Source of the DNA: Tubulanus polymorphus
Taxonomy: Eukaryota; Nemertea; Palaeonemertea; Tubulaniformes; Tubulanidae
Direction: 5' to 3'
NCBI RefSeq assembly: GCF_964204645.1
Contig: NC_134028.1
Location: 15,921,263-15,985,262, forward strand
DNA length: 64,000 nt
In this document: piece by piece, positions 35,480-48,326 of the stretch
How positions within the stretch are numbered: position 1 is the stretch's first letter
Layout of the letters: each line of letters opens with the position of its first letter
The notes under the pieces: model-generated
Told to the model about the DNA's origin: nothing
Seen by the model: only the letters and a program-made list of their open reading frames with translations
The model's database searches: none
Program-made: the position numbers and the translations under genes

Positions 35480-36770
35480 ATTACCTGTGATTGAAATTGA
35501 AAATTTTACCAGTTTTGAAGATACTATGATAAAACTATGAACTTTCAGGTTTATCATTCATGGAACATCTGTGTTCTTTTATTCATATGATGAGTGATCA
35601 GCCAGTTTCTCTAATAAAAACCTTTTCTTATTAACCACTGGGAATTTTATGTATACCGCATCTGATTAGGTCCTCAGGATTCTTTGTTTTAACATAAGAT
35701 TACATAAGTGTAATATATCAGCAGGCCCTATTCTATGTGAGAGAGGAATTGTTTGATGTGCTTGAGTTCAGATTCTAAATATTAAGAGTGATTGATCTCG
35801 TAGGCTCTAAGGAAGAGATTTGAAGCTACTCCAATTTTAATGTTCTGTTTCAAAGTAACGAAGATATATGTCGGCATGAGATTTGAGTGGGCTTCTGGAC
35901 TTATGTACCCCAATATACAGTCCTATATATGCGACCCAGGTTGTGTATGTCCCTGGTTCCATATTGCGTATTGTGGCTTTTTTTCTTATCTATCCCTCTC
36001 CATTTGTAATTTGTGGTTGGAACATCTATATATACTGACCGAAATTCTTTGGCTTTGCGATAATGATGTGAGATATTTTCTAGCGTAAAGTCAGTTTTAG
36101 CTACGAGCAATCATGATTGCTTGAGGTTTTAGATATCTAGTCTAGAGGATGACATCCATTGATGTTATATACAGTTTGCCTAGCAGACTTTCTTTTCTCA
36201 AATACAACAGCTTTACTTTTACTGATATAAATCACCAATTTCAACCTTTTACAATAAGTAATAGCATATCAAGGTCGTTATTGTTCATGAAAGCTGTTGT
36301 AAATCAAATATTGAATTGTGGTCATGGGAATTTGGCATTATCTACCTCAAGTAATCAAAACCATCTTAATAATTGTAATTTTGTAGTTTCCATTAAGAAA
36401 AATATTTTATATTGAATATACGTACATTTATATGGATTGTTTATCCATAATGATATATGAAACATAAATCGATCTCACTTGAAATAGAAATGGCGACAAG
36501 AACGACTGTGTCCAATAAGAGATGTTTGCATGATCAGTCAGTACTCAGGTTTTATTATGACGCCAAAAAAATTACTCCTTGTTGAGCTTAAAAGTTGACC
36601 CACCCATCTACCCTGTACATTACTTTAAAAAAAATCATGATCAAGCTAAGCACAACAGACCCAGCCCTGAAATGAACTGATTGCAAATTTTATTGCAGTT
36701 TTCAAAAGTGCTTACCCACATGTTAACATGGTTTAGCATGAATCGAATAACCGATTTCCTTGTCATCCAA
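35480..36770. other. Non-coding stretch
   Basis: No family motif in any frame. Open frames of 70-90 codons here overlap on opposite strands and look random. Confidence 0.35.
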
Positions 36771-39700
36771 AATGGATAAGACAAACTATTTATCTAGATT
36801 ACTGTATAAATCTAATACCTGTTGAGGCTTATATATGATGTTCTACATTTTTGATGTGTATATGATATAAAACTTCATGCAAACTAATACAGACCTAATG
36901 TGAAGTAGAATTATTAGGTAAGAGATCAAACATTTGTTATGAGTAGTCAGTTGCAGCGCTTTGATAAAAGTTGTGGCAACAATCACTCAATAAATCATGA
37001 GACCACTAGTTATGATTTCAGTTAAAGTATCCTATAAAATGCTATAATTTTTCACATTTTATTACTCTTTCTTATTGAAAAGATTTGACGACTGGATTTT
37101 CCTGGACACAACAATCTATAGTAAATCTAGGTTATTTTCAAATCAAGTAAAGAGGACGAATATTCTGTGGCCAGCACATTTGACAGATTTTAAGATCAAT
37201 AAACATCATTCTACTTATATTGAAATGATATTGAATTTGAAAACTATATTTATCAGTTTGATGGTGATTAGGTGACCAGTTAACTTTAATTAAATTCATA
37301 CCGCCGAGACTCAGAATTTAGAATGGACCTGGGATGTTTCTGTCCACGCACACAGATTCAGTCCGTTCTAAATATTTGATCATTTAGTCTAAATTGGTTT
37401 GGTTTAAAATGAAACTGGCCCATTCGGAAGAGATGTTTCACTTAAGTGAATGCTTGGTCTCTTCATGGACTAAAACATTTTAGAGTCCATGGTCTGTTCA
37501 GTGAGGTCAAATTTAGACCCTTCTAAAACTATTGTGAATGTGGCTTATAAAACCAACTGGAGAAATGTATGATCTTTTCTATATTGACCCTGTTAAACTT
37601 TCATACATCCATAGACCTAATGAAACTTAATCAGTATGTTAACTTTTTATGGTTTTTCAACCAGGGATATTAACAGAATATCAATATTTTAATAATAGTT
37701 ATTATCTATGAATACTCAATGAAGACATCTAGAATATACAATCTGGGTGGGGATTTATTACTTTGTAACTTTTAGGACTGATTCATGTGAATACAGATCT
37801 TTAATGAAGCTTCAAGTTGCAAGAAATTCTGTTCACATTTTATAATCAGGTTTGGAAAGGTTCTGCTTCAATTCAAAGTGAAGTTGTTTTGTTATTTGTC
37901 GAAACAAATTGATGTTGAGACAAACTGTTCTGTGAACCTATGATCATGGTGATAAAATCTCATTGGGGGCAAATCTATATAATTACTGGGTCAAAGACAA
38001 ACATTCCCACAAGACAGTATTAGTTATATAGTACCACACAACAGCATATTGCTCACACATATGCAGACACATTCTACTGCCAGAAAGTGGAATGAATCTC
38101 CTGGGATTTTGAGGATTTAAATTGGGGACTCAAATGAATTAATATCTCCTCTACGATGAACTATAGTCCTCTGTGTACATGCATATTTGTGACTTAACAA
38201 CAAAAACTCTAGAGTTCATGCAAACTGGTTATTAACTGACTATTAAGAACAATATTTTCCCTTTTAATTAAAGTATGTATTTTGAGGATTTGAATTGTTC
38301 TATTTTCCTTTCACATTTCTATGTGTAAGTAAGTATATATCCATATATCAAATGAAACGAAGGATTTAGAAATGAGGTTCCGTTTATATTGAATTAAAAG
38401 GATTTGTCATTGTTCCTTGCACTCAAAAATGTATAAGTCAAAATATCTATGTAACCATATAAATCTAATGAATGTTGAGGCATCTATTTGATGTGTTTAA
38501 CACTTCCCTACAAGTATATAATAAAGCTACATTTAATTTATAAGGAACGTTAAATTAGACTGATATATCATACTTTAAAGAAAGGATTTGTTGGATATCC
38601 TTGTCGCAAGGAAAATATATGACAAGATATCTACATAAAAGTTTAAATCTAATCTGTGTTCAAGCGTTTATCTGATACTATCCTACATGTAAATGACAAA
38701 TTTCTATTCAATTTAATATAATATGAAGCAGAAGTATTCCCAAATAGGGGGTCAAACATTTGTTCTGGGTAGTCTGTTTGTGGAAACAGTCACTCCTCAA
38801 ATGAAAGATCAGATTAACCCTATTATTTCAAAAAGAATTATCCGATAGAATGCTATTACTTGTAAATGATTCATCAGGGTAATAAAATGTTCTGAATTCA
38901 ATCACCTGTCTATAAAACAAACTACAAAAATTTAAGAAACCTATCATCTCAATATGAGATTGTTTAAATTCTGAGAGCTTTCCAAGTAGGAGTACAATTG
39001 GAATAACAAAATTGATTTTATTTTATTTCATTTCATTTTTCTCTCTATAAATATACTCTATTAAGGCATCTCAAGAATATACGATTTTGATGGTCATTAT
39101 TATACCTGAAAAATACTTGTGTCTTATCCAACGACCTGTGCAACTCTAGGACCGATAATCTAAATACAGTTTCTATGAATACTATACAAACTTCAATCCA
39201 AGAAATTCTATTTGCTTTAAATGATCAGATTCTCTCTTCAGTATCTCAAAAATTTACAATTTGTATGGGTATGAGTTACCCTTGGGAAAACTTATCTTTT
39301 ATCCAAGGACCTGTGCAACTCATGGACGGATATATCTGAATACAGTTTTCTTGAATAATGTGTGAACTCCAACGGTTCAAACAATTCTCTTCATATTGAG
39401 TGATCAGATTTTGATATAAGGTGTTGCTCCTATTCAAAGAAAAGGATCTGTTTTATTTTGTTGTCTTAAAAAATGTATATGACAAAATATTTACATAACC
39501 GTATGAATCTAATTCATGTTCAGGCTTATATGATCTGTTTGACAATTACCTACATGTACATGATAAGTTTACATTCAATTTGATATAATTATAATAGAAG
39601 ATAATTGAAGTAGAAGTATTTCCCAATAGGTGGTCAAACATTTGTTCTGAGTATAGTCAGTTGCAGCGCTTTTATAAAGTTCGTGGAAACAGTCATTCCT

Positions 39701-39885
39701 TAAATAAAAGATAAGATTTACCCCATGATTTCAATTGAAATTAACCAATAGAATGCTATAAATTTTAACATTGTGTCATTCTTTCTAAGGAAAATGTTTC
39801 ATCAGCATAATAAGTTGTGTTAAACTTAATTAAAACTAACTTCACAAAAATCATAGCATTTTCTTTTACAGACTCCATTTGTCCA
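36770..39885 (+). repeat. Diverged units of 744-bp A+T-rich satellite-like family
   Basis: Segments such as GTATGGGTATGAGTTACCCT at 39,263 and the phrase GTCAGTTGCAGCGCTTT at about 36,948 and 39,657 match the younger array at 42,722-44,971. Units here are diverged and irregular. No open frame is conserved among units. Confidence 0.75.
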
Positions 39886-42330
39886 TTTGTACCTTAATAG
39901 TGGCCATAGGACTCTGAAACATCTCAGGCTGTTAGGGAAAGGTTAAATCTAAGTGTACAAAGTTTAAAAAGGGCCTTAGACCCTTGGTTGCGGAGCCAGA
40001 AACTTTGTTGCGCGGCCATACCAGGGCCCTCACGCTGCCATGCAACCACTTTTCCAGGTGTCGGAGGACCCTTTAGAGAGTACCCTTTTTTGACTCTGAA
40101 ATTTCTCGGGTATTAAGAAGGGGTCCTATTGTACGTACAGAACTATTAAAACCTTTGGCCGGGGGACCGTTGAGCCTATGCGTCCCTGCCCAAACCATGA
40201 AAATGAGTGTCGGAGCTCGAGAGCTAAAAAGCTACCCCCTTCTAACTTCTCGGGTGACCCTTTAGAAAATTCTTAGCACCCTCCAATATTTTTTTAGTTA
40301 GGGGAGATCTTATTTAAGGGTACAGGGCTTAAAAAGTACCCTTGACTTATTGGCAGAGCAGAAAAATTTTCCGGGGATGCGTTCCACCCTTTAGAGAGGG
40401 CCTAGGGCTCTAAAACTTCTCGCGTATTTAGACGGGGTCCTATCGTACATATAGAACCATTAAAAGCCTGGGGCGGGGGACTGTTGAGCCTAGGCACCCC
40501 ATGCCCAAACTGCCAAAATGAGTGTAGCAGATAGTTGAAAATACACTAAGATGATCCCGGAAAAGCGATGCCCTTCTAACTAATCAGGTGACCCTTTATA
40601 GTGGCCCTAGGGCTCTGCAACTTATTAGGCACCTAGAAGAGGGTTTAATCTAAATGGGCAAAGCTTAAAAAAAGGCCCTAGACCCTTTGTTGCGGAGCTA
40701 GAAACTTTGTTGCCCTGCCATACCAGGGGTCTCTGGCCGCCGCAGGCCCACGTTTGGGGTGGTCAGAGGAATCTTTAGAGATGGCTCTGAAACTTCTCGG
40801 GTATTTAGAAGGGTCCTATAATACGGAACCATTAAAATCTTGGGGCCGTGGGTCCGTTAAGCCTAGGCACCCAAACGGCGAAAATGAGGGTTGCAGACTG
40901 AAAATACACTTCATTAAGGCCTGAAGGGGACTCACTTAGGGGAAGGTCTAATCGAAGTGTGCAAAGCTTAAAAAAGGCCCTTAGACCATGGGTTGCGAAG
41001 CCAGACACGTCGTGCGGCCATACCAGGGGTCTCTGGCAGCCACACAACCACATTTCGGGGGGGGTCGGAGGACCCTGTAGAGAGGGCCTAGGGTTCTGAA
41101 ACTTCTCGGATATTTAGAAGGGGTTTAGTAAGTATAGTACCATTAAAACCCTTGGCCGGGGGTCTGTTGAGAATATTTTGCTGGGGTCCGATGCACCTAG
41201 TCGTCCCCTGCCCAAACTGCGAGAATGAGTGTCGGAGATAGACTGAAAATACACTACATTGAGACCTGAAAAGCCACCCCCTTCTTACTTCTTAGGTGAC
41301 CTTAATAATGAACCTAGGGATCCGAAACTTCTTATGCGCCTAGGGGAGTGTCTATTATAAATGTGCAAAGCTTAAAAAAGGGCCTTAGACCCTTGGTTGT
41401 GGGGTGAGAAACTTTGTCACGCAGCCATACCAGGGGTCTCTGGCAGCCGCACAACCACATTGTGGGGGGTCGGAGGGCCCTTTAGAGAAGGCCTAGGGCT
41501 CTGAACCTTCTCCGGTATTTAGAAGGGGTCCTATAATATGAATAGAACCTTTAAAACCCTGGGCCGCGGGTCTTTTGAGCCTAGGCGCCCCCTGCCCAAA
41601 CTGCGAAAATGAGTTTTTCGAGATTAAGAGCTGAAAAGGGACCCCCTTCTAACTTCTCGGGTGACCCTTTAGAAAGCTCTTAGCACACTCAAATTTTTTA
41701 GACAGAGGAGGATCGAATCTAAGTGCGCAAATCATTAAAAAGGGCCCTAGACCCTTGGTTGTGGAGCGAGAAACTTTGTCGCGCGGCCATACCAGTGGTC
41801 TCTGGCCGCAGCACACGACCACGAAAAGCGAACCCCTTCTAACTTCTCGGCCGACTTTGTAGAAAGCTCTTAGCACCCTACAATATTTTTTTAGATAGGG
41901 GATGGTCTTATCTAAGTGTACGAGGCTTAGAAAATGACCCTAGACTCTTATTTACGGAGCAGAATTTTTTGCTGGGGTCCGATGAGCCTAGTCATCCCCT
42001 ACCCAAACTGTGAAAATGACTGTTTGAGATAGTTGAAAATACACAATACAACAATACAACAAAAGTTGTGACCTGAAAAGTGACCCCCTTCTTACTTCTC
42101 AGGCGACCCTCTAGGGTTCTGAAATTTCTCAGGTATTTAAAAGGGGTCCTAAGGTAAGTATAGAACCATTAAAACCCTTGGGCTGGGGGTCCGTTTAGCC
42201 TAGGCGCCTCTTGCCAAAACCTCATAAATGAGTGTCAGCGATAGTTGAAAATACATAAGTTGAGACCTGAAAATTGACCCCCATCTAACTTCTCTGGCGA
42301 CCCTTGGCAGGCAAATAAGTTAGGCTCTTA
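39886..42330 (+). repeat. G+C-richer irregular tandem array
   Basis: Repeated phrases (CGGCCATACCAGGGGTCTCT, CTTCTCGGGTATTTAGAAGG, CCTAGGCG.CCC) recur with spacings near 300-400 bases and one of about 700. Composition is visibly richer in G+C than on either side. It interrupts the A+T-rich satellite. The open frames at 40,832 and 41,649 are by-products of the repeat and are not kept from unit to unit. Confidence 0.75.
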
Positions 42331-42721
42331 TCTAAGTGTGAAAATGCACGCACAACCTTCCATTGAGTAGCAGCGCCCCCTATATTTTTGGTTAAATAAG
42401 TAAAATAGGGACTTCAAACAAACTTTTAACGAGTACGACGACTTGAAGAATGTAAAAAAGAGTCGAAATAGCGTCTGCAAAACGGGTTTATCTGAAAACC
42501 GGACATATTTATTAGCTTAAGAAATTTTTGAAAAACTTTGAAAAGCAATGTTGGCCTTTGGTTCCCTAGTCATTTTCTTATTATAGCGATAATAACTAAA
42601 CTAGGGCTAAACTGGATTATTCTTTTCAATCGTTCTTCTCCTATCATAAGTTTTCATTTGACACCGAGTTTTAAAGTTAAACTTCAAAAATAAAAAGTTA
42701 TGGACGTTTTTGTGATTTAAA

Positions 42722-44971
42722 AATTCAATTATTTGTCTATGAAACTAATTTCACAAAAATCATAGAATTTACTTGTACAAAATCATTTTGTCCATAGACC
42801 TTGTGCAACTTTATGAAATTGCTTAATATATATGAGGGCATTACAATTTGGATTGTTTTTGAATATCGGAATTAATTTCATTTTATTGCAATTCTTTTAT
42901 ATAGATATACTCTACTAATGTATCTCTAACAATACAATTTGTATGGGTATGAGTTACCCTTAATCAAAACTTAGTTTTTATCCAAGGACCTGTGCAACTT
43001 TGGGAAGGGAATACAGTTTTCCAGAATAATATTCAAACTCGAACAGTTCAAACAATTCTCTTCATATTGAGTGGCCAGATTTTGATATTAGGTGTTGCAT
43101 CTATTCATAGAAAAAGATATGTCTTATTTCGATGTCTTAAAAGATGTATAAGAAAAATTTTTACATAACCGTATGAATCTTATGCGTTTTCTGGCTTCTA
43201 TTTGATCTGTTCGAAACTTACCTACAGGTACGTAAAAAATTTTAATTCAATTTGATATAATTTGAAGTAGAAGTATTCCCAGATAGGTGGTCAAACATTT
43301 TTTCTGAGTATAGTCAGATGCAATGCTTATATCAAGTTCGTGGAAATAGTTACTCATCATATAAAAAATAAAGATTTACCCCATGATTTCAATCAAAATC
43401 AACCAATAGAATTCTAGAACTTTTGACATTGTTTTACTCTTTCTAACGAAAATCATTCATCAGGGTAATAAGTTGTTTTGAATTTAGTTATTTGTCTTTA
43501 AAACTAACTTCACTAAAATCATAGAATTTTCTTGTATGAAATCAATTTGTCCATAGACCTTGTGCAACTTTATGAAATTGCTTAATTTCTGAGGATTGTT
43601 ATGAAAATATCGGAATTAATTTCATTTTATTGCAATTCTTTTGTATCAATATCCCCTACTAAGGTATCTCTAACAATACAATTTGTATGGGTATGAGTTA
43701 CCCTTAATCAAAACTTAGTTTTTATCCAAGGACCTGTGCAACTTTGGGAAGGGAATACAGTTTTCCTGAATAATATTCAAACTCGAACAGTTCAAATTAT
43801 TCTCTTCATATTGAGTGGCCAGATATTTATATTAGGTGTTGCATCTATTCATAGAAAAAGATATGTCTTACTTCGATGTCTTAAAAGATGTATAAGAAAA
43901 ATTTCTACATAACCGTATGAATCTTATGCGTTTTCTGGCTTCTATTTGATCTGTTCGAAACTTACCTACAGGTACGTAAAAAATTTTAATTCAATTTGAT
44001 ATAATTTGAAGTAGAAGTATTCCCAGATAGGTGGTCAAACATTTGTTCTGAGTATATTCAGTTGCAATGCTTATATCAAGTTCGTGGAAATAGTTACTCA
44101 TCATATAAAAAATAAAGATTTACCCCATGATTTCAATCAAAATCAACCAATAGGATTCTAGAACTTTTGACATTGTTTTACTCTTTCTAACGAAAATCAT
44201 TCATCAGGGTAATAAGTTGTTTTGAATTTAGTTATTTGTCTTTAAAACTAACTTCACTTAAATCGTAGAATTTTCTTGTATGAAATCATTTTGTCCATAG
44301 ACCTTGTGCAACTTTATGAAATTGCTTAATTTCTGGGGATTGTTATGAAAATATCGGAATTAATTTCATTTTATTGCAATTCTTTTGTATCAATATCCCC
44401 TACTAAGGTATCTCTAACAATACAATTTGTATGGGTATGAGTTACCCTTAATCAAAACTTAGTTTTTATCCAAGGACCTGTGCAACTTTGGGAAGGGAAT
44501 ACAGTTTTCCTGAATAATATTCAAACTCGAACAGTTCAAATTATTCTCTTCATATTGAGTGGCCAGATTTTGATATTAGGTGTTGCATCTATTCATAGAA
44601 AAAGATATGTCTTATTTCGATGTCTTAAAAGATGTATAAGAAAAATTTCTACATAACCGTATGAATCTTATGCGTTTTCTGGCTTCTATTTGATCTGTTC
44701 GAAACTTACCTACAGGTACGTAAAAAATTTAAATTCAATTTGATATAATTTAAAGTAGAAGTATTCCCAGATAGGTGGTCAAACTTTTGTTCTGAGTATA
44801 GTCAGTTGCAATGCTTATATCAAGTTCGTGGAAACAGTCACTCGTCATAACGATAAGATTTACCCCACGATTTCAATCAAAATCAACCAATAGGATTCTA
44901 GAACTTTTGACATTGTTTTACTCTTTCTAACGAAAATCATTCATCAGGGTAATAAGTTGTTTTGAATTTAG
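42722..44971 (+). repeat. Young 744-bp tandem array, three units
   Basis: The anchor GTATGGGTATGAGTTACCCT occurs at 42,941, 43,685 and 44,429, exactly 744 bases apart. Sequence between anchors is nearly identical. The array stops abruptly at about 44,971 where the virus-like A+T-rich segment begins. Confidence 0.92.
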
Positions 44972-45058
44972 TATATATTTCATATTAGATTTTATTTTAT
45001 ATATATTATATTCATCCCGAGTAAAAGCGACTTCATATGTATTAAATATATTTTCCAT
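44972..45058 (-). pseudogene. Virus-like gene J, truncated start
   Basis: Starts at an ATG at 45,058 that directly follows the stop of gene I (TAAATG) and reads MENIFNTYEVAFTRDE before it is cut by the satellite junction at about 44,971. Only about 29 codons remain, so nothing can be said about function. Confidence 0.5.
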
Positions 45059-45214
45059 TTAAGAAATAAAATAATTTGTTCCAGCTAAATAAATTTCTAT
45101 ATTAACTAATGAGTTCAAAACTAAATTTTTAGATGTAATATTTTTATTAAAATCTACTGTAGGAATATTATATTTAATTGATTTATTATATTGGAAAGCT
45201 ATTGGAAACCCCAT
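45059..45214 (-). pseudogene. Virus-like gene I, 51-residue open frame
   Basis: An intact 51-codon frame starts at the ATG at 45,214 (MGFPIAFQYN, context TAAATGG) and ends at TAA 45,061-45,059, with the next ATG following immediately. It is rich in Asn, Ile and Leu, with no transmembrane stretch strong enough to call. It may be an entire small gene or the first part of a longer one. Function unknown; placement in the virus-like element rests on composition, strand and spacing. Confidence 0.5.
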
Positions 45215-45230
45215 TTATATAATAAAAAAA

Positions 45231-45330
45231 TTAATAATTAATTAATTCTTTAAATAATTTATCTTGTTCTTCCTAATTTTTTTTTAAATTTATCTATTTC
45301 TTTTATATTAGATTTAATTTTTTCTTTATT
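45231..45330 (-). pseudogene. Virus-like gene H, C-terminal fragment
   Basis: Minus-strand reading gives a lysine-rich helical stretch (KSNIKEIDKFKKK). A frameshift in an A run splits the end between two frames, one of which stops at 45,231. It directly abuts the hairpin terminus of the inserted element. The likely N-terminal part of the same gene lies beyond the insertion at 47,023-47,200. Confidence 0.5.
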
Positions 45331-47022
45331 AGCATTGGTTGACGTCTATGACGTCATGCCAATGCTAGTAAAATGGATCGAAAATAGTAGTACGAAAAAA
45401 TAGCGTCGACTCTTCTCATTTTCATAGTAACTTCAAATTGTCACTCCGTTCACGTAAAACATTAGAAACAGCTGAAAATGACTAAAAAAAATGTTTCAAT
45501 TATTCCCCACAACATAGCGTCGCCAGGTTTCTGATTTAATGGCCCAAAAAGTTATTCGATCGCATTTTTCTCGTTAATTATCTGGTAGATGAGAGCAGAT
45601 TAAACAATCGCGTAGCGATATGTCCGCATTGACATTGGCAGTAAAGAATGGGGAAAACCCTCTTCTGAATAGAAAAACATAAATAATGTACCTCCGGTTT
45701 ATAAATATCACAGTGTTTGGATATAACTGTTATTCCAACTATCAGTATCTATGGGATTATTTGGGATTAATTCTCAGCGTCAGAATATGTATTTCTAGAG
45801 CAGTGGAACGGCAGCCTACTCGTGACCGAAACCCGTATGTGATCGTGCGGGAACGCCTTTACTAAAGTTAAAACCATTTCATGATGACACGAAATGGTTA
45901 ACGGTAGGCTACCACCATGATACGATATCACCAATAAAGATAGATCATTTTATTCAATTTTACCAGAGTTGTTTATTGGAGGAAAATATTATTGTTAAGC
46001 ACGCCGAGAACAACCATGTTGTATTATCAATCAGTTGACTGACATTGTAAAATTCGATTCGGCTATATTCTAATATAAGTTTTCTTTTTAGGACGCCCTA
46101 CCCGCCTGCTGCGCACTCATAAGGCGGTAGCACCCTCTTACGCACTCGGCAGAGATTCGCTTTGTAATGCTCGCCGTGAAAAAATACCTTTTAATTTTTT
46201 TCCATGCGTTAAACAACAGTGATTGAATTTACGCGTTGTTTGTCGTAAATTGCAATATTGCGATGTTTATTTGCCGCTGCTGTAGTTTTTTGGAATTGAA
46301 TCGAGCGGCCTCGGTAGCTCAGTGAGATAAGGCGTGATGCTATTGAATCCACTATCAATGCTGAGTTACAAGTGGGTTCGAGTCCTGCTGGCTGCGAACA
46401 GTGTGCGGGCAACACTTCAAAGGCTGTACCGTCGTGAGGTTAAATGAACAATCCAATAGGAATAGTCTTGGGAAACCAAGATCCAAACGACGTACATAAA
46501 GCCAAACAAACAGAAAGACAAACAAACAATCATCAGCCGGCCTCAGTGACACCAACGCCGGCATCGCTCTCTGCAACGTTTTGCATGCGTACATGCATCA
46601 GAGCTTGGAGCTCTTAAGATCAGAGGGTCTTGCAATTGCATTCAGAAATCGTTCTGTTTTTGTTTTCATTATTCAGTGGGGCCTAACAGTTCATGCGTAA
46701 AAATGGGTTTTTGTATCCAAATCTTGATTGATATAAATATCTTGGCTGGGACATGATGGAAAACATCCGAATAAACTAGTTTCGTCTTTTTAACAGAATC
46801 GCATTAATGAGGTTTAACAGTACAAATAGCCTAGGCTAAATCATTCGGCAGAAAATAAATTCATTTTCAGGAATAAAATCGTACTAGACAAATAGACCTT
46901 TAAGTCTGTGGTCCTCCCAATCAACATCGTCATAGAAGATTTGCCGGCAGATGTAAAACATTATAACCACATAATACCGCAGTATATTCTACCAATGCTT
47001 CAAGGCCCATGGGCCTCTTGTT
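45331..47022. mobile_element. HINE/pearl-like element inserted in virus-like gene H
   Basis: The left end is a hairpin (AGCATTGGTTGACGTC, loop TAT, then GACGTCATGCCAATGCT). The right end is the palindrome GGCCCATGGGCC followed by TCTTGTT. Virus-like, A+T-rich minus-strand coding sequence stops at one side and resumes at the other, so the segment is an insertion. It contains a tRNA-derived SINE at 46,306. The two hairpin ends match the pattern at 59,520 and 62,730. Confidence 0.6.
46306..46630 (+). repeat. tRNA-derived SINE
   Basis: Box A TAGCTCAGTGAGATAAGG and box B GGGTTCGAGTCCTG are spaced as in a tRNA gene (about 46,314 and 46,374). The acceptor and anticodon arms do not pair well, and an unrelated tail of roughly 240 bp follows, so this is a SINE and not a functional tRNA gene. 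The source tRNA cannot be named with confidence. Confidence 0.65.
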
Positions 47023-47202
47023 ACTTTTTATATTTAATTTTGAACTTATTCCGCTTAAAACACTTGATGGTAATCCTAGCACACCAATTGATATAGCTAA
47101 AGGTGTTAATGGTGAAAATATTGTAAAAAATGTAATCACCGAACTAATTGTAACTGAACCACTAATAATAAAATAATATATAATTTTGCTTTTTAAATAT
47201 TT
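47023..47202 (-). pseudogene. Virus-like gene H, hydrophobic N-terminal fragment
   Basis: Read on the minus strand this is a continuous hydrophobic stretch with membrane-like segments (SVTISSVITFFTIFSPLTPL, then ISIGVLGLPSSVLSGISSKL) rich in Gly, Ser, Ile and Leu, followed by basic residues. It would be a membrane protein or membrane-active virion component. No start codon is visible because the candidate insertion at 47,203 begins here. The reading breaks at 47,022 where the hairpin-ended element enters. Confidence 0.55.
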
Positions 47203-48313
47203 TTTGACGCCTTATAAAACGTTACCATTATGAAACCTAAACAATGTTAACCATTCAGCGTCATTTTACAAACGACAACCGTAAATCGATGTGCAAAACG
47301 TCACAGGTTTATGTGTACACATACAAGCTATTTGGCAAAATAATATTGATAAAGATGTAGAATGGCTCCCTTTGATTATATAATGACGTCTATTTGAACG
47401 TCGAAATGTTATATTGCATTGAATATCATGAGAAGACGTATTGTAATAGTAAAGGATGTATGATTATATCAGGAGCGGCAGGCATAAATAGAAATGATAA
47501 GTAAATCGGATTATTCGGTTAAATGGCGGATGTATACACAATTTGGAAGTCTGATATAAAAGTCAGACCCTGACATGGGGATGCTAGTGGAATGACGAAG
47601 CTATCTACAATCTGAGTAGGGCCGGCGTGAATTTCATCGGCGGCTACAAGCGGTCTATATAAAAACGTGTTAACATATAATTTCAATATTCAAATGTTTT
47701 AGAAAATATGTTCGATATAAGGGGTATGCAAGTTTCATGAGATTAGCAATTTATAATAGTATAGCTGTCATATACGGCTCCGTGTCCATTGATGGCATGT
47801 GTATAAGGTGACAATTCAATTCAATACTTTATTGATCCTTATTACATTGAAATTCTGGGATAAAATTTAAAAAACTTACAAATCTTAAAATAAGAAAATA
47901 CAAAATACAAGACACACGGTTAATTCATACAGAATAACATGAATAAGTTCTTTAAATGACAATGTCTACTTCAACCCAGACTCAAGTCTAGGATATCGAG
48001 TGACAGCCAAACCGGGCCCCAGGACCGGGCCGGCTGGCTACACGATATGCTCAACGCCATGATGAAGCAAACATCCAAAGAACTCTTTCTTCAACCATGG
48101 AGGCAATGAAGTTGCAGACCAGCTTAGAGGCAAAAATGAATCGAAGTCGGTCACAAGTTGACAATTTTTTTAAAATTAGACCAGTTGAAGACTGTATCAT
48201 CTACCCAATCGCCAAATCTCATAATTCCCCAAATTTCTTAAAACTTCGATTTCAAATTTGCAATTCCACATTAGCTTCTCCCAGAAATTCTACATTTTTT
48301 CGCAGGCGTCAAA
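47203..48313. mobile_element. Candidate insertion with 10-bp terminal inverted repeats
   Basis: TTTGACGCCT at 47,203 is inverted at 48,304-48,313 (AGGCGTCAAA). The interior is less A+T-rich and unrelated to the virus-like genes. It includes a retroelement-tail-like TTCAATTCAATACTTTATTG at about 47,816 and an unassigned open frame at 48,097-48,324. No clear target duplication, so the boundary is tentative. Confidence 0.4.
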
Positions 48314-48326
48314 TAATTTATTAAAG

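Noticed and set aside
40013-41800. GGCCATACCA segments resembling the start of 5S rRNA
   Set aside because: The similarity covers about ten bases only and no 5S internal promoter follows.
40832-41876. Two 73-75 codon minus-strand open frames with similar ends
   Set aside because: They lie in tandem repeats and share sequence because the units do; no frame is kept across units.
42722-44971. CRISPR array
   Set aside because: Units of 744 bp repeat as a whole, without short direct repeats and unique spacers, and the window is eukaryotic.
46306-46400. Functional tRNA gene
   Set aside because: Boxes A and B are present but the stems do not pair well and a non-tRNA tail follows, as in a SINE.
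48097-48324. 75-codon plus-strand open frame ending at the virus-like boundary
   Set aside because: No family motif, and it crosses the inferred end of an inserted element. A short part (about 48,020-48,170) looks somewhat protein-like but could not be assigned.
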